Assembly: GCA_000827325.1 (NCBI GenBank)
Contig: KN832870.1
Location: 1,426,001 to 1,490,000 of the forward strand
Direction: 5' to 3'
DNA length: 64,000 bases
Source: Oidiodendron maius Zn
Taxonomy: Eukaryota; Ascomycota; Leotiomycetes; Myxotrichaceae
Under the pieces are notes generated by a model that ran no database searches, was not told where the DNA came from, and saw only the letters and a program-made list of their open reading frames with translations. Within the stretch, counting starts at the first letter, position 1. Every line of letters begins with the position of its first letter. Shown in pieces: positions 1-11,356 of this stretch. The position numbers and the translations under genes are program-made.

Positions 1-479
1 ATGAAAGGCACTGCATGGAGATTGATCGAGCCGCCTTGAATGAAAACTTGAAGAAGGCTGGTGCCGCACGAACCGCTGAGGCCAAGGGTGAGAAGGTCGA
101 GAGGCAGCCGATCGTCCCAGATAACCCAGTGAGCATTCCAGACACCGTCCCAGTGCTCTTCAGAGAAGGTAGTGACTATTACCGCACTCCCCGAGCCCAG
201 CACCCCAGGGATCCAAATCGTTGCCCGGTGAGGAGCCTTGATCTGATTGCGAACTATTCATATTATGCATTATAACGAATTAATTTCACCTCATCGCCTG
301 TTGATGATTGTTGGGAGCGATGCTGATACCTTGTACTTCAGTGAGGAAGGTATCGCGAAAGCCAAAGAGCCGAAAGAGCTTTATATAGTTCCAGGAAAGA
401 CTTATATCTCTCTGTATGACCATGTGGATAGACATATGCCAAGCTAGTGGACTTCTTTGCGAAGAACATTGCTACGTGA
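1..479 (+). pseudogene. Alpha/beta-hydrolase (DLH/S15-like) C-terminal relic with two frameshifts
   Basis: The left edge cuts this gene. The translation from base 15 ends in a TRAQHP-like segment and RSLDLIANY, then meets a stop at 273. The homologous continuation (LISPHRLLMIVGSDADTLYF, then KEPKELYIVPGKTYISLYDH) lies in another frame from about base 265. A second shift follows: that frame stops at 447, while the expected tail KLVDFFAKNIAT continues in a third frame to a stop at 479. The family resemblance is to fungal dienelactone-hydrolase/YcjY-like alpha/beta hydrolases, whose last catalytic His region lies around the VPGKTYISLYD segment; here the His is replaced by Tyr (family proteins usually read GATH or GKTH). 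Two shifts and a lost His argue for a dead gene. Sequencing error could explain one shift but hardly all three changes. Confidence 0.7.
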
Positions 480-570
480 AGTGTCAGCATGGCTTTCGCG
501 ACGCAACTCTACATAGATAGGAAACTGGTAGTGTGGTAAACATCAAAAGCAACTCACGAAATCAAACATT

Positions 571-933
571 TTATTGTCCTGTCTCCAGTTCATCTCGTTT
601 CTTATTGACTGATTGATCAAAGACGGACATCACTGATTCTCCAAATGCCGCTCCAGTCTGAACACCCAGAAACCCGGAGTCTCCCCAATGCCTAAGCCCT
701 CTCAATCCATAGCTCTCTCCACTTCTCCCCTTCTCCGAAATTCCTCTCGACCCAAATTCTCCACGGCAAGCGAACCGTCTTCCATCGCACCTCCGTCCTC
801 TCCCCGCTACAACTCCTCCAATAAAACCCCACCTTCCATGTCCACTTCGGGACTTGCACAATCTGCATCCTCCCGTCGACGAGCAGTGGCGGATATTGCA
901 CAGGGAGGTTCTGAAGCGGCGTGCGCGCCACAT
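571..933 (-). CDS. Possible small hypothetical protein
   Basis: This open frame of 120 residues has an arginine-rich N-terminus without acidic residues, as in a mitochondrial presequence. Its C-terminus (LGVQTGAAFGESVMSVFDQS, then NKKRDELE) looks like real protein. The middle is unusually rich in Gly and Arg. An overlapping minus-strand frame, 692-1195, also reads plausibly in its first half, so the true model may join the two frames by an intron or may be frameshifted. I do not recognise a family. The gene lies tail-to-tail with the hydrolase relic and downstream of the prolyl hydroxylase gene on the same strand. Confidence 0.3.
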   Translation of the reverse strand: MWRARRFRTSLCNIRHCSSTGGCRLCKSRSGHGRWGFIGGVVAGRGRRCDGRRFACRGEFGSRGISEKGRSGESYGLRGLRHWGDSGFLGVQTGAAFGESVMSVFDQSVNKKRDELETGQ

Positions 934-1419
934 TTTGCCGAAGGATGGTGGAACGCGGGGCTAGGCGGAGAGCGTTGTGACAAATGTTATAAACGAGCTC
1001 GAGAGGATCCGGTGGAGGATCAGGAGGAGGCTCTGGTTCGAATTCGAAAATCGTTGTGGTAGTTGAGCAAGAACTACTAGAAGTCGAGCGCAGAGCGGTG
1101 GCTCTTATGTCCTGATTCTCGATTGTTGCTCTTTCCTCGACATCTTGAGCCGCGGTAGCCTGTCGCTTCAGGACTTTGATGGGGAGTCGAGGCATCTAGG
1201 CTCGTGCAGTTCGGATTGCTGCTGTCTTTGATGGCATCTGAGAGTACCATATAGTGGTCGACGGTACTATGCTCACAGATAAAAGGAAATCGTTGAACCA
1301 GAGGACGTAGGTGGAGGCAGGCGAGTCGAAGATAAGGTGAATGGAGACTGTTAGGTTTCCAAGTAACGATACAGTGAATCCCGTCCGGCATCTGCACACC
1401 TCTTCACCCAGACCACTAA

Positions 1420-2339
1420 TTACCTTCTGGCAATACCCCAACTCCAAATATTCAATCCGACCTTCGTCCCAGACTTGACAGGCATCCCAGAATGCCATGT
1501 CTCTTCATATCCGGTCCCATCTGGAGACAAATTCTCCCAGAAGATGGCATTTCCTCCGATAGCCTTGAACGTTACTCCCATTCTTTCCTCCAGTTCCTCG
1601 CCTTCCCCGGAATTGTCCTCACACTCTAGAAATTCGCACCATCGTCCCTTCTTCGTATCTGGCGTCTTTATCCTAGGAAATTCCGTCCCGCCACCCTCAC
1701 AATCTCCCTGCACATAGACATTGAATGTGGTGATTCGATTCTCACTTCTCTGTGGACCTTCATTCCAGTCATAATGATGCTTATAATAACCCCCGGCGGT
1801 ATACCTCTGCGTTCTCAATCGCTCGATGTTAAGATAGGGGTTCCAGCCTTGGAAAGCTCGGGCGCGGTGCTCTATACACCGTACTATATCATCGCGCTCA
1901 AGGAGTGCTGACTCAGAGACACGAATATTCTCTCGAATAGACACATCATCAGGATTTCCTGAAGTCACCGTCGAAGGTTCGAATTTATCGTCACTACTCT
2001 AAAATTAGCCAGGTGTGTAGTCATTTCTTGTCTTCCGGACGGAAAAGCCGGAGTGAAGGTCAAAAACCAGGCTTTTAAATACCTTATATCGAGAAGATGT
2101 TTAGATTCCTCAGGGCTGAGAAAGTTCTCAATATAAATGATCAATGGCTGGCGGGACACGACAAAAGTGTTGTAATTGTGGGTGGGACAGGAAACGGGTT
2201 CGTCGCTCGCGATGAGCGAGGCGTTATACTGGGTGCCACGGAACTTCAAGGCGTCGTTGCGGGAACCAGATAGCATATGTTGCAGAGGGAGATATAGGAG
2301 CACATAGAGGGGGAGGAGGGCAAAGATGTACCCTATCAT
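1420..2339 (-). CDS. Prolyl 4-hydroxylase-like Fe(II)/2-oxoglutarate dioxygenase
   Basis: Two exons, 2339-2083 and 1996-1420, are joined over an intron with GTATTT donor and GCTAAT branch, giving 277 residues. The start at 2339 gives an N-terminal membrane anchor (about residues 3-22, hydrophobic). The dioxygenase fold follows. Iron ligands are visible as His160-x-Asp162 (HYDW) and His254 (WHSGMPV), and Lys264 (SGTKVGLNIW) is placed to bind the 2-oxoglutarate carboxylate. In this family such enzymes hydroxylate proline or related residues with O2 and 2-oxoglutarate, giving succinate and CO2. Here a membrane-anchored, probably ER-lumenal, enzyme is inferred; the substrate is unknown. The splice site inside a TTTTAGAG sequence was chosen because only the second AG keeps the frame (LLDI-S-SDDKFEP). 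Confidence 0.85.
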
Positions 2340-3032
2340 GATGGGCGAGTCTACGAGGAGTCGATTTAGAAGAGAGGATTTCGAATCATCAGCAATTTTG
2401 AATTTAGGTCACGTGATATCTAGACATCTAACTAGATTTTATCTTTCTTGCAGTCGCTTTGGTATAAGGTTACTATCTTATGAGAGGATATGAAGGGTAG
2501 TCAAGACGCTGGATAATACCAAGGAAATTGCTCGAAGCGGTAAAATTGCACTGCGAAGCTTGGCACGCTGTCGTGGCCAGCCATCCTGCCAGTAGAGGCG
2601 CATTTGGGTGTCACCGCTGCAGCAATTCAGCAAAACTTCACCTTTAAATTTACGAACTGTTATGTATTCAATGCGGGGATTGATGATGATTTTGACGTTC
2701 CGTGTGTAGAGCTGAAGTTGTATGCGTAATCCAGTGGCGGAGTAGGATTCAAAGGCTGCGTTGTTTGCCTTGCCACCACCGGGCTCTAGGCGCCAGGAGA
2801 GGGTACAAAAGACGTGACGACTTTATGCTGTGGAGGTAAATAAATTCTCTCTATTTAATCATCTTTACGTTCTCCTGGCCAATTCCTTAGCTATTTCTCG
2901 AGCGCTCGTCTTCCTTTAATATTCTCTCGGCAAACTTATATTGGCCGAACCCGACACAAAATCTCAAGACTACTCTCCTTACGACTTGAGTACCTTATAC
3001 CGCCTTGACAAATAAAACCCCCAGAAAATACC
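2340..3032. other. Intergenic, divergent promoter region
   Basis: This gap separates two divergent genes and so should hold both promoters. It contains a CACGTG-containing stretch near 2410 and pyrimidine-rich tracts before the start at 3033. I see no convincing open frame or RNA gene. Confidence 0.4.
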
Positions 3033-3476
3033 ATGGAGCATCTTAATAAAGGAGACTACGCAAACGGCGATCCTGTTGAAGCCGTCTACTACATAATAAG
3101 CAAGACCTTCGTCTACGAAGCCCGCTCCAAACTTGTGGATGAGGATGCGGGCGAAGTTTGTATGTCACATGTGGACCGTCCGCTGTAGTGCCAAAATAAT
3201 TACTGATTACTTGCAGTGGAGGGTCGAAAGATCATTCCAATTCCGAAACTAAAGCGCAAGCTGCGGATTCAAATTAGAGCGGATGAGTGGGCTGGTGGTG
3301 ATTTGAACGAGGAGATAGAGCTGCCTAAGAGAGTCTGGAGCGGTAGGAATACCGGAGTTATGTTTAAGGTTCTCTTTGTTGATCCTAGGAATGAGTATGC
3401 CGGGCAAGGGAATGGCGTGGGCTCTCATCAAGTTGCGCGTCCGCAGATAGTAGATGATGCTCAAAAATTGGGGTAG
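3033..3476 (+). CDS. Small conserved-looking hypothetical protein
   Basis: Two exons (3033-3159 and 3217-3476) flank a 57-base intron with GTATGT donor and TTGCAG acceptor, giving 128 residues. The start has a good context (ATACC before ATGG). The product is soluble, with no signal peptide or membrane segment. It has a basic patch (KLKRKLRIQIR) followed by an acidic one (DLNEEIELP). I do not recognise the family. Splicing that exactly preserves the frame, and a normal start context, support a real gene. It runs convergently with CRIPT. Confidence 0.65.
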
Positions 3477-3928
3477 CATGGGAAAGAATGACGGATAAGC
3501 ATCGGATGGGTTTGCATGGATTTCAGCAACATTATTGATACCCATTAATTTCTATTCTTTTGACATCCAAATAATAATCAAGATTGCCGAAGTTAATGGA
3601 CTAAGGAGTACCAATTGACAATACGTCACAAGGTATATGGGTATCTATCCATTTTCATTTTCCATGACTCTCTTCCTGCTTTGTGAACTTGAGCAAATAG
3701 TATGCTCCTCTAGTTCGTTGGCCGTATCTAGGTCGAAGGAATACCAAGACGTTTTCATGCATGCAGCACTCATTTTCAGCCAGTGTTCCATTTCTATTCC
3801 ACCTCGACGTGATAACCTCGCACGATGCTAGACGCCAGATATGTCCATACGCCAATTCAGCGCATCTTCTTGTATTATTTCCCTAACGCCAGACAATATA
3901 TACTCTCCATCATGACTACCGATGCCCC
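3477..3928. other. Intergenic between convergent genes
   Basis: This should hold the two 3' untranslated regions and terminators. Short open frames of about 65 residues occur on both strands, but none looks coding. Confidence 0.35.
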
Positions 3929-4400
3929 TCACTTCAGGGTGAACTTTTGACCAGATATTGCAGGCGCTGCGCCAGTCGACTTGGAGTTGGATTTACCACA
4001 AACTGCACAAGCTAAATTCCAGTTAGCCTTAATCTGCTCCCATATTACTGAGAGGTTATACCATTCGCTTTGTATGCACACTTTTGGCAGTATGTTCGCC
4101 CTTGATCAACTTTGGTCTTGCAGGTGGTACAGGAGCTGGAGTATGCAGCGTATGGATTCTTGGCCGCTTTGGAAAGCAGTTTACTCTGCCTCTACAGTTA
4201 GTATATTATGCTGCACACCCTCGGTGGGAGCTGACCTTTCCGATGCCGTTCTGACCAAGGGTTGCGGAACTCTTCGTCTTGTCGCCACCCTTTGATCCAG
4301 AACCAGCAGGCGATCCATAGTACATCTCAGTCCGCTTCTTGACCCCTGGAGTAGCTAGTGTCGTCGACTTGGACAGCTTCTGGCATTTTGCGCAGACCAT
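3929..4400 (-). CDS. CRIPT: CRIPT family protein
   Basis: Three exons (4400-4236, 4191-4062, 4011-3929) give 125 residues. The introns carry textbook signals: GTCAGC donor with TACTAAC branch, then GTATAA donor with GCTAAC branch. The protein opens with MVCAKCQKL and has GVKKRTEMYYGSP, then LLSKAAKNPYAAY, and ends with CxxC pairs (SCTTCKTKV, YCQKCAYKANACAVCGK) typical of the cysteine-rich PDZ-binding protein family. Animal CRIPT binds PSD-95 PDZ domains. Fungal members are conserved zinc-binding proteins of less clear role, sometimes linked to the spliceosome. It is divergent from the flippase gene, with 475 bases between the starts. Confidence 0.93.
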
Positions 4401-4875
4401 CTTTGATGCTAATGGTGGCTTGGAGTTGTATTTAGAAACTGGGAAGGCTGCGGCAAGACTGGTGAGGCTGACCCGCGAAACCAGGCGAGCTAAGCGAACA
4501 GGGGCATGTCAAGATTGACGTTTGATGCCGAACTTAGTCTACAAGGAGACCGACATACGAAGGGGAAAGGCTTTCATAACACTTCAGCATTCCTCAATGG
4601 CTCTTCACATGCCTTTTGGTATAATATAGATCGCCTTCGAATCCACGAGTCCTGGTCCTATCACGAGGAATCCGTCTTCGTCATTTCTTCTCTGCCAAGC
4701 TTCATCATCAAGGAGGCTGTGTCAGGATTGAACACGACGCCACGAATTCGACTGTTGCGATCAAAATTTCATACATCTTCAGCAGAGGCAGTCAGGGAAA
4801 TTAAGAACAGGCTTTGGATGAGTACGAACACGTTGAAACCGTCCATATTGTGACGATCCGAAGCTTTCTTCCAGC
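4401..4875. other. Divergent promoter region between CRIPT and the flippase
   Basis: This holds the 5' regions of two divergent housekeeping genes. The forward open frame 4506-4853 overlaps it but resembles no known protein and is probably not coding. Confidence 0.4.
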
Positions 4876-7800
4876 ATGGCTGGAAGACCCCCTCCGCACA
4901 CCCGTAACGACCTCCTCCTCGACCTTGACGACGATCAACCAGTATACAATGTTGGCCAAAGGTCCCCGATCAATGACGACGACCTACTGCGCTTTCACAG
5001 CGCGAATCACGATGAACCGAGCCGACCCTCTATCTCTTACGATGATTTCGTTGGCGCCGGCGGCGCACCTCACCCTTCAACAAGACAGTTGCCGGGCGGG
5101 CCCGGATCTGTCTCTACAAGGGGCCCATATATGTCCGGAATTGATGACCAGATGTATAGCCAGACCTCTGGCTTAAATAACTATCAGCCCTATGCCGACG
5201 AGCTGGATGATTTCCCTACGGACGGCACCTCCGTGTACTCTACTTCCGGGGGTGCGATGCACGCGGGCCAGATGGGGGGGAAACCACGGAATCGAAATAG
5301 CATCATGAGCTTGGGAGGTGGGCTGATGGGTAGGGCAAAGAATATGCTGGGAATGGGGCCTGAGTACACGGAGATGGATCTGCCGCTGACCGAACCCGGC
5401 GCAAGAGCAGGAGCGGACTCTTCTGAACCAGCGGCTCAGACATCTAGTGGGAGATTTGATATGGGAAAGTTCAAATTTGGCTTTGGAAGAGGGAAGGTGG
5501 ACCCTTCGACACTTGGCCCCCGAATCATCCATCTCAACAACCCACCAGCAAACAAAGCAAACAAATACATCGACAACCACATCTCCACCGCAAAGTACAA
5601 TGTCGCAACCTTCCTACCCAAATTCCTATTCGAGCAATTTTCCAAATTTGCCAATCTGTTTTTCTTATTTACAGCCGGATTGCAACAGATACCAAACCTT
5701 TCTCCAACGAACCAATATACGACCATTGGGCCATTACTTGTTGTTCTTCTCATATCTGCTGGCAAGGAATTAATCGAAGATTATAAAAGGAAATCATCCG
5801 ATAAGGTGTTGAACAGTTCAAAAGCGCGTGTCTTACGAGGGTCTTCGTTCGAGGATACGAAATGGGTGAATGTTGCTGTTGGAGATATCATACGAGTGGA
5901 ATCTGAAGAGCCTTTCCCAGCAGATGTCATTCTACTGGCCAGTTCTGAACCGGAAGGCCTATGTTATATCGAGACCGCGAATTTGGATGGAGAAACCAAC
6001 CTCAAGATCAAACAAGCCATCCCGGAAACTTCTCTCCTCGTTAGCCCAAATGAGTTAAGCCGGCTAGGTGGAAAGCTACGCTCGGAACAGCCGAATAGTA
6101 GTCTTTATACTTACGAAGCTACCCTTACCATTGCAGCAGGAGGTGGGGAGAAGGAGCTACCTTTGCAGCCTGATCAACTTTTACTCCGAGGTGCTACTCT
6201 GCGAAACACTCCATGGATCCACGGTGTTGTAGTGTTTACCGGCCACGAAACCAAGCTGATGAGAAATGCCACGGCAACGCCAATCAAGAGAACTGCGGTC
6301 GAAAAGCAGCTCAATTATTTAGTGTTGATGTTGATTGGTATTCTACTCTGCTTGGCTGTTGTAAGTTCCATTGGAGATCTCATCCTCCACATCATTCACG
6401 GGAGTGAGTTCGCATACATTGGTTATCCATCATCATCATCCGCTCTCGAAAAGCTGAAAACCTTCTGGGCCGACATGGCAACCTACTGGGTTCTCTTCTC
6501 TGCCCTTGTCCCTATCTCTTTGTTCGTCACGGTTGAAATCGTGAAGTACTGGCATGCCCTCCTTATCAATGATGATCTTGACATGTACTATGACAAAAGT
6601 GATACTCCAGCCGTCTGTCGTACTTCCAGCTTGGTCGAGGAGCTTGGAATGGTTGAATACATCTTTTCCGACAAGACTGGCACCTTGACGTGCAACCAGA
6701 TGGAGTTTAAGCAGTGCTCTATCAGTGGTATCCAGTACGCTGAGGAGGTCCCTGAAGACTTACGAGCAACAATTCAAGATGGGGTTGAGGTCGGAATCCA
6801 CGACTTCGATCGGCTGAGGCAGAACCTCAAAACGCATGAGACCAGGCAAGCGATCCATCACTTCTTGGCGCTCCTAGCAACCTGCCACACTGTCATTCCG
6901 GAAAGGAGCGAAGAGAAAGGTGGAGCTATCAAGTATCAGGCTGCCTCGCCCGATGAGGGTGCACTGGTCGAGGGTGCAGTCATGCTGGGGTATACGTTCA
7001 CCGCTCGTAAGCCTCGGGCAGTTCAAATCACCGTTGATGGGGAGGTATTCGAGTACGAGCTCTTGGCAGTATGCGAATTCAATTCCACCCGGAAGCGAAT
7101 GTCGGCCATCTTCCGTTGCCCTGATGGGAGGATTCGATGCTACTGCAAGGGTGCTGACACGGTCATTCTCGAGCGTCTTAGTGCCGACAATCCTTATGTC
7201 GAGGCCACTTTACAACATTTGGAAGAGTACGCATCAGAAGGTCTCAGGACACTGTGTCTAGCCATGCGCGAGATCCCCGAGGACGAATTCCGACAGTGGT
7301 GGAAGATATTCGACGAGGCGCAGACGACTGTCAGTGGAAACCGTGCAGAAAACCTCGACAAGGCAGCCGAACTCCTTGAAAAGGAGTTTTACCTTCTTGG
7401 CGCTACTGCAATTGAGGATCGACTTCAAGATGGCGTACCGGAGACAATCCACACCCTCCAAGATGCTGGTATCAAGGTCTGGGTTTTAACTGGGGATCGC
7501 CAGGAGACTGCGATCAATATCGGAATGAGTTGCAAGCTAATCAGTGAGGATATGACATTGTTGATTGTCAATGAAGGGAATGCAGCTATGACGAGAGATA
7601 ACATCAGAAAGAAATTGCATGCGATTCGGACGCAGGGAGATGGGACTCTAGCCATGGAGACTCTGGCCTTGGTCATCGATGGCAAGTCTTTGACTTACGC
7701 TCTGGAGAGAGACCTTGAAAAGGACTTTTTGGACCTTGCGGTTATGTGTAAGGCAGTTATCTGCTGCCGAGTGTCACCTCTTCAGAAAGCCCTGGTCGTG

Positions 7801-9073
7801 AAGCTGGTGAAACGTCACCTGAAGGCTATTCTGCTTGCAATTGGTGACGGTGCCAACGATGTCTCGATGATTCAAGCCGCCCATATTGGTGTCGGTATCA
7901 GCGGTATGGAGGGCCTTCAAGCAGCTCGAAGTGCAGATGTGTCGATCGCGCAGTTTCGGTATCTTCGAAAATTGCTGCTGGTGCATGGTGCATGGAGTTA
8001 TCAGCGAGTTAGCAAGACCATCCTCTATTCCTTCTATAAGAACATCACGCTCTACTTGACGCAGTTCTGGGTAAGTTAATTATCCTATAATCCGAGTGCG
8101 TTCCCAAAACTAACATTTATAGTATGTCTTCCAAAATGCCTTCTCTGGAGAGGTCATCTACGAATCTTGGACGCTATCCTTTTACAACATCATATTCACG
8201 GTCCTGCCCCCTCTCTGTATGGGTATATTTGACCAGTTTATCTCGGCACGCCTGTTGGACAGATATCCGCAGTTATACCAGATTGGGCAAAAGAATACCT
8301 TCTTCAAGATGCACTCCTTCTTTGCATGGGTGGCTACCGCCATTTATCACTCTCTCATCCTGTACGTCTTCTCAGAAGCTATCTGGTGGCTTGACCTTCC
8401 ACAAAGCGATGGAAGAATCGCAGGCCACTGGGTATGGGGTACAGGTTTGTACACAGCAGTGATTGTGACTGTCCTTGGCAAGGCTGCTCTGATCACTAAT
8501 ATCTGGACCAAATACCACGTCATCGCGATCCCAGGTAGTGTACTTCTATGGCTGGGGTTCATTGCCTTATACGCAGAAGTTGCGCCGAGGATTGGCTTCT
8601 CGAAGGAATACGAGGGCGTGATCCCACGATTATACTCAAGCCCAGTATTCTGGCTTCAGGCTTTGGTTCTGCCTCCTATGTGCCTGCTACGAGACTTCGC
8701 TTGGAAATAGTACGTTCATCATCCCAGCCCAGTTGAAACCACATTAACCTTGTCAGTGCGAAACGCATGTACCGCCCCCAAACCTACCACCACATCCAGG
8801 AGATCCAGAAGTACAATATTCAGGACTACAGGCCTAGGTGCGTTCCCGCTCACTCTTTTTGTTATCATAATGCAGATACTAACATCCTCCAACAGAATGG
8901 AACAATTCCAAAAGGCCATCCGCAAGGTCCGGCAAGTGCAGCGTATGCGCAAGCAGCGCGGTTACGCATTCTCCCAGGCCGACGAGTCGCAGACGCGCGT
9001 GTTACAAGCATACGACACGACGCGCGAGCGTGGGCGGTACGGAGAGATGGCCAGCTCACGGCCGGCACGCTAG
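4876..9073 (+). CDS. DRS2: P4-type phospholipid flippase, Drs2-like
   Basis: Four exons (4876-8070, 8123-8709, 8757-8837, 8896-9073) give about 1346 residues, usual for the family. Members flip phosphatidylserine and phosphatidylethanolamine to the cytosolic leaflet of the trans-Golgi and endosomes, working with a Cdc50-type beta subunit. A disordered, Asp/Pro-rich N-terminus of about 200 residues is followed by the P4 core. The A-domain loop is DGET (from Asp371). The phosphorylated Asp is 599 in DKTGTLT. The hinge is GDGANDV from Gly990. Ten membrane segments are expected; several are visible (FANLFFLFTAGL, LVLMLIGILLCLAVV, and the segments of exon 2). FSPTN-like SPTNQYTTIGPLLVV matches Drs2 rather than Neo1. 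The basic C-terminal tail fits the autoinhibitory region. All splice phases close. Confidence 0.95.
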
Positions 9074-9959
9074 AGGAACTTGTTTTAACATGTATCTTCT
9101 TTCCCTGTAATTTTGCACGTGGGTGGATTGCCAGGGGATGAGAAGTTCCGGGGGATGGGACTTATGACTCAGTGAGTGTATGTATGAATAAAAATAGGGA
9201 AATAGGGATAATAAATGGGAGCACGATTGATTTTTCACCAGGTCCAAGGGTTGACGCGATGTTGGGATTTGTGCACCTATGCATGGACGTGTTCAGTGGC
9301 GTTATACAGTCAGTGGGTATTTAATTACGTTAAAACACAAACTTTCGAATCTGACAGGTGTTTCCGTCTTCCTGGTTTGCCGCCCTAAATTGTGACACAT
9401 GCTATCGAAAGCACTATTTGCAAAGAGTGATATTGATAGGTATTCTCATTATTAATTCGTTAGGTCGTTTATATACATCAATCCTCTCCGTCACCATCTC
9501 ATCCTATAACCGATAGCCGGTAATAATATATTAATAAAATGACCCTTATGCCCAATGCCAATCATCCCATCGCTTCATCCTGAAATCGAAGGAGAGAATC
9601 CAAATATGCAAATATGCTACCCTCAACCTACATTCCAAATCCAAAAACAAACAATCCCAAACTTTTTGTGGCCATGCCCAAAACTCCTGCTATGATAATC
9701 TGTAGGTATGATAATCGTGTATGAGAAATGTAAGGAAAGGCAATGTGAAGAAATCCAAGCAACGCTTTTTATCCATGCTCGCTCGCCCGCGATATGTAAT
9801 TCCACAGAAAGTCAAAATCAATCAATCCATCCATGCACTTGCCTCAGCGCCCTGCACTGAACCCAATTGCCATTCCAAGTTCCTCCTCTCCTCCCCAATC
9901 GCCCCTCCTTAGATCCCAAAAGCAGGGCAAGTAATCCAGACCATTCACACCAATCACCC
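9074..9959. other. Intergenic between convergent genes
   Basis: AT-rich 3' regions of the flippase and the Ecl1-like gene. Only short, unlikely open frames are present. Confidence 0.4.
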
Positions 9960-11356
9960 TCAATACCCGACACCAAAAGGCGTAACTAAATCAATATTCC
10001 GCCCTCGATTCCCATACCCTCCCGGCCCACTCCTCGGTGGTAACGGCCTGTCCATTCCCACACCCACACCGCTCGCATATGTCACGCTATACGCACTATT
10101 CCTCCTCGCCGCAAAGAGATCATCGCCCGCAGTTGCTGCTGATGCGTACTCTCCTCCGACGTTATACGACTGCGAGTGGGGGATACCGGGGGACCCGTAC
10201 GAGTTCCCGGGCGTGGCGCTGGGAGTGGGCGTCGCGGTCTTGGATTGCGAGAAGGGGATGAAGGACCACACTCCTGCCGCAGCGGTGGTAGGAGAGCGAG
10301 GAGGGGAGGGATGCTGTGATGGAGAGCGTGGGAGAGCAGCGGCGATGTCGCGCAGGGAAGCGAGAGCGGTGGAGGAGCGGGAGGAGGCGGATGTTCGTGC
10401 GGCGGAGGGGGGGAAGTGGGATGTCAAAGTTGGATGGTAAGATGAGGGAGCGGTGTAAGAGGTGTTGTCTGCGGAGCTGTGGTGGTAGTAGGACCGTGGA
10501 CGGGGTTGGGTGGGGGAGAATCGAGGGATGATATCCGGACCGTCGGAGGGGAAGTGGTGATGCTGGTAGTAGGGCGAGGCCGGTGGTGAGATCGAGGGGA
10601 AGGTGGAGAAGGACTGGGGGCGCGCGGAGGAGGGGGCTTGGTCGTGCAGACGGCAACTAGAGAGAGAATATATTAGTTTTGATTCTCAATTGAGTTTTCA
10701 TTTATTTTATATTGAGGTCTCATGCTCCGTTGCCGTCATTGTCGTGTTTCGACAGGTATCTTCCCCGCTTCTGTACAACTCGAGGCAGGAGGTCAGGGGA
10801 TACGAAAGCTAGAGTAGCGTACCTTTCGGAGCAGTAGAGAATTGTGCTGTTGACGGGCAGGAATTGCTTTTCGCAGGTCATGCTAGATAATAATGATTAG
10901 CAATTGCCATAATTCCTTCTGAGGCTTACGAGTGTGTGTCGAATAAGGGTTTACTGCAGTGTGGAGCAAGTCCAGAAAAAGAAAAGAACCCCAGGTCCAA
11001 GCACTGCAAAGGGAACAAAAGCAAATATGAGAATCCGGAGAAAGCGGCAGGGAAAAGCAAATGAGTAGAAAATTCAGGGCATACCAGAACTGGGGAAAGC
11101 TCTCCCCGCCATCTCTGTCTCGGTCCCTACCAGTATCGTCGTCTCTGTCTCGGTCGCGGTCTCGGCGACCAGATGAGGTCTTGACGAGCTGAGGGGTAGT
11201 CTTGCGGGTGAGTGCGGGCTTCTTCTTCTCGTCGCGCGGGCCGCCGCTCTTTCGACGGACGTGGTGGGATTTCCTGGAGCTGTCGGAGGTCTTCTCTGGT
11301 CGTTCTGCGTGCTTCTCGCGCGGGGAGTGGGAAGGAGAGGCGTGCGAGCGGGCCAT
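9960..11356 (-). CDS. Ecl1-like life-span regulatory zinc protein
   Basis: Three exons (11356-11085, 10882-10823, 10656-9960) join in frame to 342 residues. The N-terminal 90 residues are basic and disordered, with an RDRDRDRDDD-type Arg/Asp repeat. The small middle exon and its junctions build the only structured part: FCMTCEKQF, then YCSESCRLHDQ, a C-x2-C...C-x3-C arrangement as in the fungal Ecl1 (life-span regulatory factor) family. The remainder is low-complexity Ser/Pro with YYQHHH and similar runs. Fission yeast Ecl1-type proteins bind zinc and extend chronological life span under starvation; the same role here is inferred. The start at 11356 (ACC before ATGG) was preferred to an upstream TTG. 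Intron 1 has a TAATCATTATTATCTAG end, and all phases close. Confidence 0.85.

Noticed and set aside
4620-4680. tRNA-like TTCGAATCC sequence
   Set aside because: No matching acceptor stem or D-arm could be folded around it by eye.
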